64,000 nucleotides of DNA. Source: Mesocentrotus franciscanus (Eukaryota; Echinodermata; Echinoidea; Camarodonta; Strongylocentrotidae). Below are positions 61,401 to 64,000 of this stretch, in pieces. The DNA is taken from NCBI GenBank assembly GCA_037976565.1, contig CP137666.1, positions 61,626,605 to 61,690,604 on the forward strand. The letters run 5' to 3'. A program made the position numbers and the translations under genes. Below the pieces are notes generated by a model. That model was given only the letters and a program-made list of their open reading frames with translations, made no database searches and was not told the DNA's origin. How positions within the stretch are numbered: the stretch's first letter is position 1; each line of letters opens with the position of its first letter.

Positions 61401-62306
61401 TTTTGACTATGCGGATACTGTTTGGCAATCTGCAAATAATAATTATTTTGATCAACTTCAGAAGCTTCAGAATCGGGCAGGAAGAATTATTCTTCAGGTT
61501 AAACCTTATGAACAGGTTAAACCTTATGAACATATATCTATTCATCAAATTCACGATACCTTGAATTGGGAAACTCTAAAATCTCGTCGTAGGAGACATA
61601 TGTACTCGTTATTGTTTAAAACGTTTCATGAGCTAACACCTAAATATATGACTGATAAATTTGTTTTTAACGAAAAGTGTTACGGGCTAAGATATAATGA
61701 AAATTTAATGCTTCCGAAACCAAGAACCAATCAGTGTAAACGTACATTCTTGTATCGTGGGTCCGTGTTATACAATGAACTACCTCTTAAGCTCCGTCAG
61801 TTAGGCACACTAAATTTGTTCAACAAACATGTTCAAAAACACTTTAATTATTTTTATATTTGAATTTCGCAATCTCGTTGGATTTTGCCGTGAACATAAT
61901 GTAATAACAGACTAAATTAGATAATGTGTAGCATATTTTAAAACTAATTAAATCAATTGTTAGCAGGGTGGGTGATAAGGGTGGGGTCGTATTTGGTTAC
62001 ATTAGGGATGGGAGGGGATATTTAAATAGATTTTAATGATTTTTGTTTTTAGAGTTATGGTTTAATTTAATTTAGTTTAGTACATGTACAGTGTATTTTA
62101 ATTAAGCCTTACTATTTAGTAATATCGTTATATTATCATTATGTATATATTGGACTCCATGGAAGAACAGAGCCATTAGGTTAATGGCTCTGAAATGAAC
62201 TATCCAACCGTTTTATCATTCTATCATTGTTATATAAGTCTTTGATTTTGTTATATTGTGTTATTGTTTTTTATGATGATTTTCGGAAATAAAACAAACA
62301 AACGAA
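58458..62306 (+). mobile_element. LINE D, near full length, with PHD finger in ORF2
   Basis: ATG at 58711. PHD-type Cys4-His-Cys3 finger at residues about 7-60 (CGLCRKSVKSNQRGLLCTQC, WIHISC, WECPQC). Endonuclease to about 59650 (ALNETRLDD, RKGGGVAIYV, WYRPPSS, ILIGDINFDI, LSDHAMTF). RT about 60300-61040 ([57 protein letters not shown]). C-terminus at 61863. Inactivating changes: frameshift in an A run near 59300, stop at 59651, frameshift near 60575, two extra bases near 60920, stops at 61036 and 61203. An 18-bp in-frame duplication (VKPYEQ twice) lies near 61500. Its 3' end is GGAAATAAAACAAACAAAC. Confidence 0.9.
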
Positions 62307-62310
62307 ACTC

Positions 62311-63115
62311 ACTATCATGCGCATACAGATTTTTTTTTTTTTTTATAATAGTAGTGTTTTGAAAGTTGAAGATATTTATAATTTACAACTAGGAGCTCTA
62401 ATGTATGAATTGAATGCAGTTCTACTGTCAGTAGCCTTGGCTAGAATATTTAAGAAAAATAACCAAGTTCATAGTTATTCCACACGACATGCGCAAGCAT
62501 ATCACTTACCTCTTGTTAGAACGCAATTTGCCTTGACTACATTGGGGTCCACTGGACCTAGGTTTTGGAATTCCTTTGAACCAAGAATAGCGCAATCTGT
62601 CAGTATTTATGTATATAAGCGCAAACTAAAGTTACTTTATTTAAGTCGATATCGTCTAGGTTTATAGTTGTGATCAATATTTAAGAAAATTATTTGCTAT
62701 ATAGGTCAGCAAAATTCTACTCCCGTTTCTCACATCTATTCATCTGTGTGTCTTGTTTAGTTTTTGTTTGTGTATCAGTCCTGTTGCTCGTAGTATTTTC
62801 CTGTTTCTCTTGTTTATAGCCATTATTTTAGTAGTCAGTAGATTTTTATCATACTTATTTATGTTTATATTTTCCCAGTTGTTTAGTTAGTTTAGTTTGT
62901 AAGCATTTAAATGTATGCATTATTCTTATCTGACGAGTTTGTTCATTTAGGACATACTCATAAGCTACTCATGAGGGACCTTAATTCCACAAGCCTTGCT
63001 TTCAACCAAGGTCACCTCATCTTTCTATTGTAACGCCATATTCTGTTAACTTGTTATATTCATGTCATATTTGTAATGTGTGTTATGAAAGAAAAAAAAT
63101 TGAACTTGAACTATT
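62311..63115 (+). mobile_element. LINE C, 3' part
   Basis: C-terminal RT segment (LKVEDIYNLQLGALMYEL, HSYSTRHAQAYHLPLVRTQF, PRFWNSFEP) to the stop at 62667, then a 3' UTR ending in a TTGAACTTGAACT tail. It continues LINE C in frame after removal of LINE D. Confidence 0.85.
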
Positions 63116-63654
63116 ACGGAGCTTTCTCTAAAAGTTACTTGAAATTGTTGGAAAATTGCAGTTTTTTCACTTAGAATTTGAAGAATTATTCTGGATTATC
63201 TCCTCTTTTTGATACTCAACGTGTTTGTGTGTTCCGGTACGTTACTCCCCCATTGTGAAATTTGTATCGTACCGGAAAAGTAGGCTCGTCATCTCCAAGC
63301 TCTAAAATGGGCATTGATGAGGATCTAACCAAAGAAAACGCTTCACTTCTTCAGAAAACAAAAGCTTTTCGCAAGGTATTCGCGACGTGGTCTTTTGATG
63401 GACGGTCATTGCCCTACTCCCCGCCACTGGCGGAAAGACACTGAAGCGAGTAATCCACTCTGAAAGTGACTTGGACTTATTGTGATTCTATGGATTTTTA
63501 CTTATATAAACTTTGAACTGAATTAAGCATTTTATCAAATGTACAGTGATGCCCTCTCTGCTATTGTTTAAAATTATAAATCTTACTACATAAAGTCTTG
63601 TTTTTCTTGTTTCTCGTTCTCGTGATTAACATATTGCATTTTCTTTAAAATTGC

Positions 63655-63780
63655 AGTGTAAATACGTTTTTATGTTATTTGGCTCACACAGAATGTTTAT
63701 TAAATGTAGCAAGCTGAACTTGAATGTAAATGGGATAAATATACGTCATGAACAATCTACGAAGTATCTTGGTACGTTGT
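63655..63780 (+). mobile_element. LINE RT thumb remnant
   Basis: KLNLNVNGINIRHEQSTKYL matches the conserved segment before the LINE thumb (xxxYLGxxID). The rest is lost. Confidence 0.55.
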
Positions 63781-64000
63781 GAAAAAAAAATCAAGTACCT
63801 GTGTAGTTAGGACTTAATCATGCATATAATGTTATAGTGAACGCATTGAGAACAACTGACAGCAAAATACTACGCATATCAGTAAATAATGTACATTGAG
63901 ATAGCAGGACTTACATAGGCTAATACCTAAACTAAGTTTTGTTATATATCTCGACAAGTATATTATTGTCAGGAATTTACACTACAAGCCGATATTATGC

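Noticed and set aside
63262..63444. Frame MYRTGKVGSSSPSSKMGIDE
   Set aside because: 60 codons, no domain and no splice or promoter support; it lies between LINE remnants. Kept out for lack of evidence.
1..64000. CRISPR arrays, rRNA genes, intact tRNA genes, bacterial operons
   Set aside because: Direct repeats here lack uniform spacers. tRNA-like sequences are SINE heads without intact cloverleafs. No rRNA core was seen.

Overview
This window is eukaryotic and looks like the genome of a marine invertebrate. A deuterostome such as an echinoderm, hemichordate or cephalochordate fits best. The reasons are AT-rich DNA with large GT-AG introns, many tRNA-derived SINEs, CR1/L2-type LINEs whose ORF2 starts with a CGDINPNPGP-type 2A-like motif, and abundant TTAA- and TA-flanked MITEs. 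The species cannot be fixed from the sequence. There are no bacterial features, operons or CRISPR arrays.

Three host genes can be reconstructed. (1) On the minus strand, 9338 down to 1201: an HMG20A/HMG20B-like HMG-box protein of the LSD1-CoREST type, 8 coding exons and 366 residues, with a possible noncoding first exon near 13445. (2) On the plus strand, 15591 to 27804: a 10-exon gene for a 407-residue secreted, very acidic, cysteine-free protein that I do not recognise. Its exon phases close exactly over 1224 nt. (3) On the plus strand, 43169 to 52989: the 3' four exons of a SAT1/SAT2-like diamine (spermidine/spermine-type) N-acetyltransferase. They include a 15-nt microexon and an acetyl-CoA-binding exon whose 5' splice boundary reads AT instead of AG. 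Its first exons were not found.

The rest is mostly repeats. Region by region: 1.9-2.7 kb, a foldback minisatellite element split by a SINE; 4.6-5.3 kb, a pogo-like MITE; 7.0-7.5 and 19.5-20.0 kb, two inverted copies of one TTAA MITE in two different genes; 8.2-8.5 kb, an inverted repeat carrying hammerhead-like motifs; 9.8-10.7 kb, a minisatellite; 11-13.2 kb, three nested or adjacent TIR elements; 24.2-26.8 kb, a hAT-type element with perfect 8-bp target duplication and an internal satellite array, inside gene 2; 30.4-32.5 kb, a dispersed repeat and a CCAATTGG-rich array; 32.5-39.8 kb, two LINEs joined tail to tail; 40.4-47.9 kb, a dispersed repeat family with a later 1.3-kb TIR insertion, a foldback element, a TTAA MITE and a higher-order tandem array; 50.7-52.4 kb, three TIR elements in a row in the last intron of the acetyltransferase; 53.9-63.8 kb, LINE remnants, including one LINE inserted cleanly into another.

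The most unusual item is at 39.4-39.8 kb. A TDP-43 N-terminal-domain-like reading frame lies directly upstream of a LINE endonuclease/reverse-transcriptase frame that opens with a 2A-like motif. All family assignments come from reading the sequence; no database search was run.
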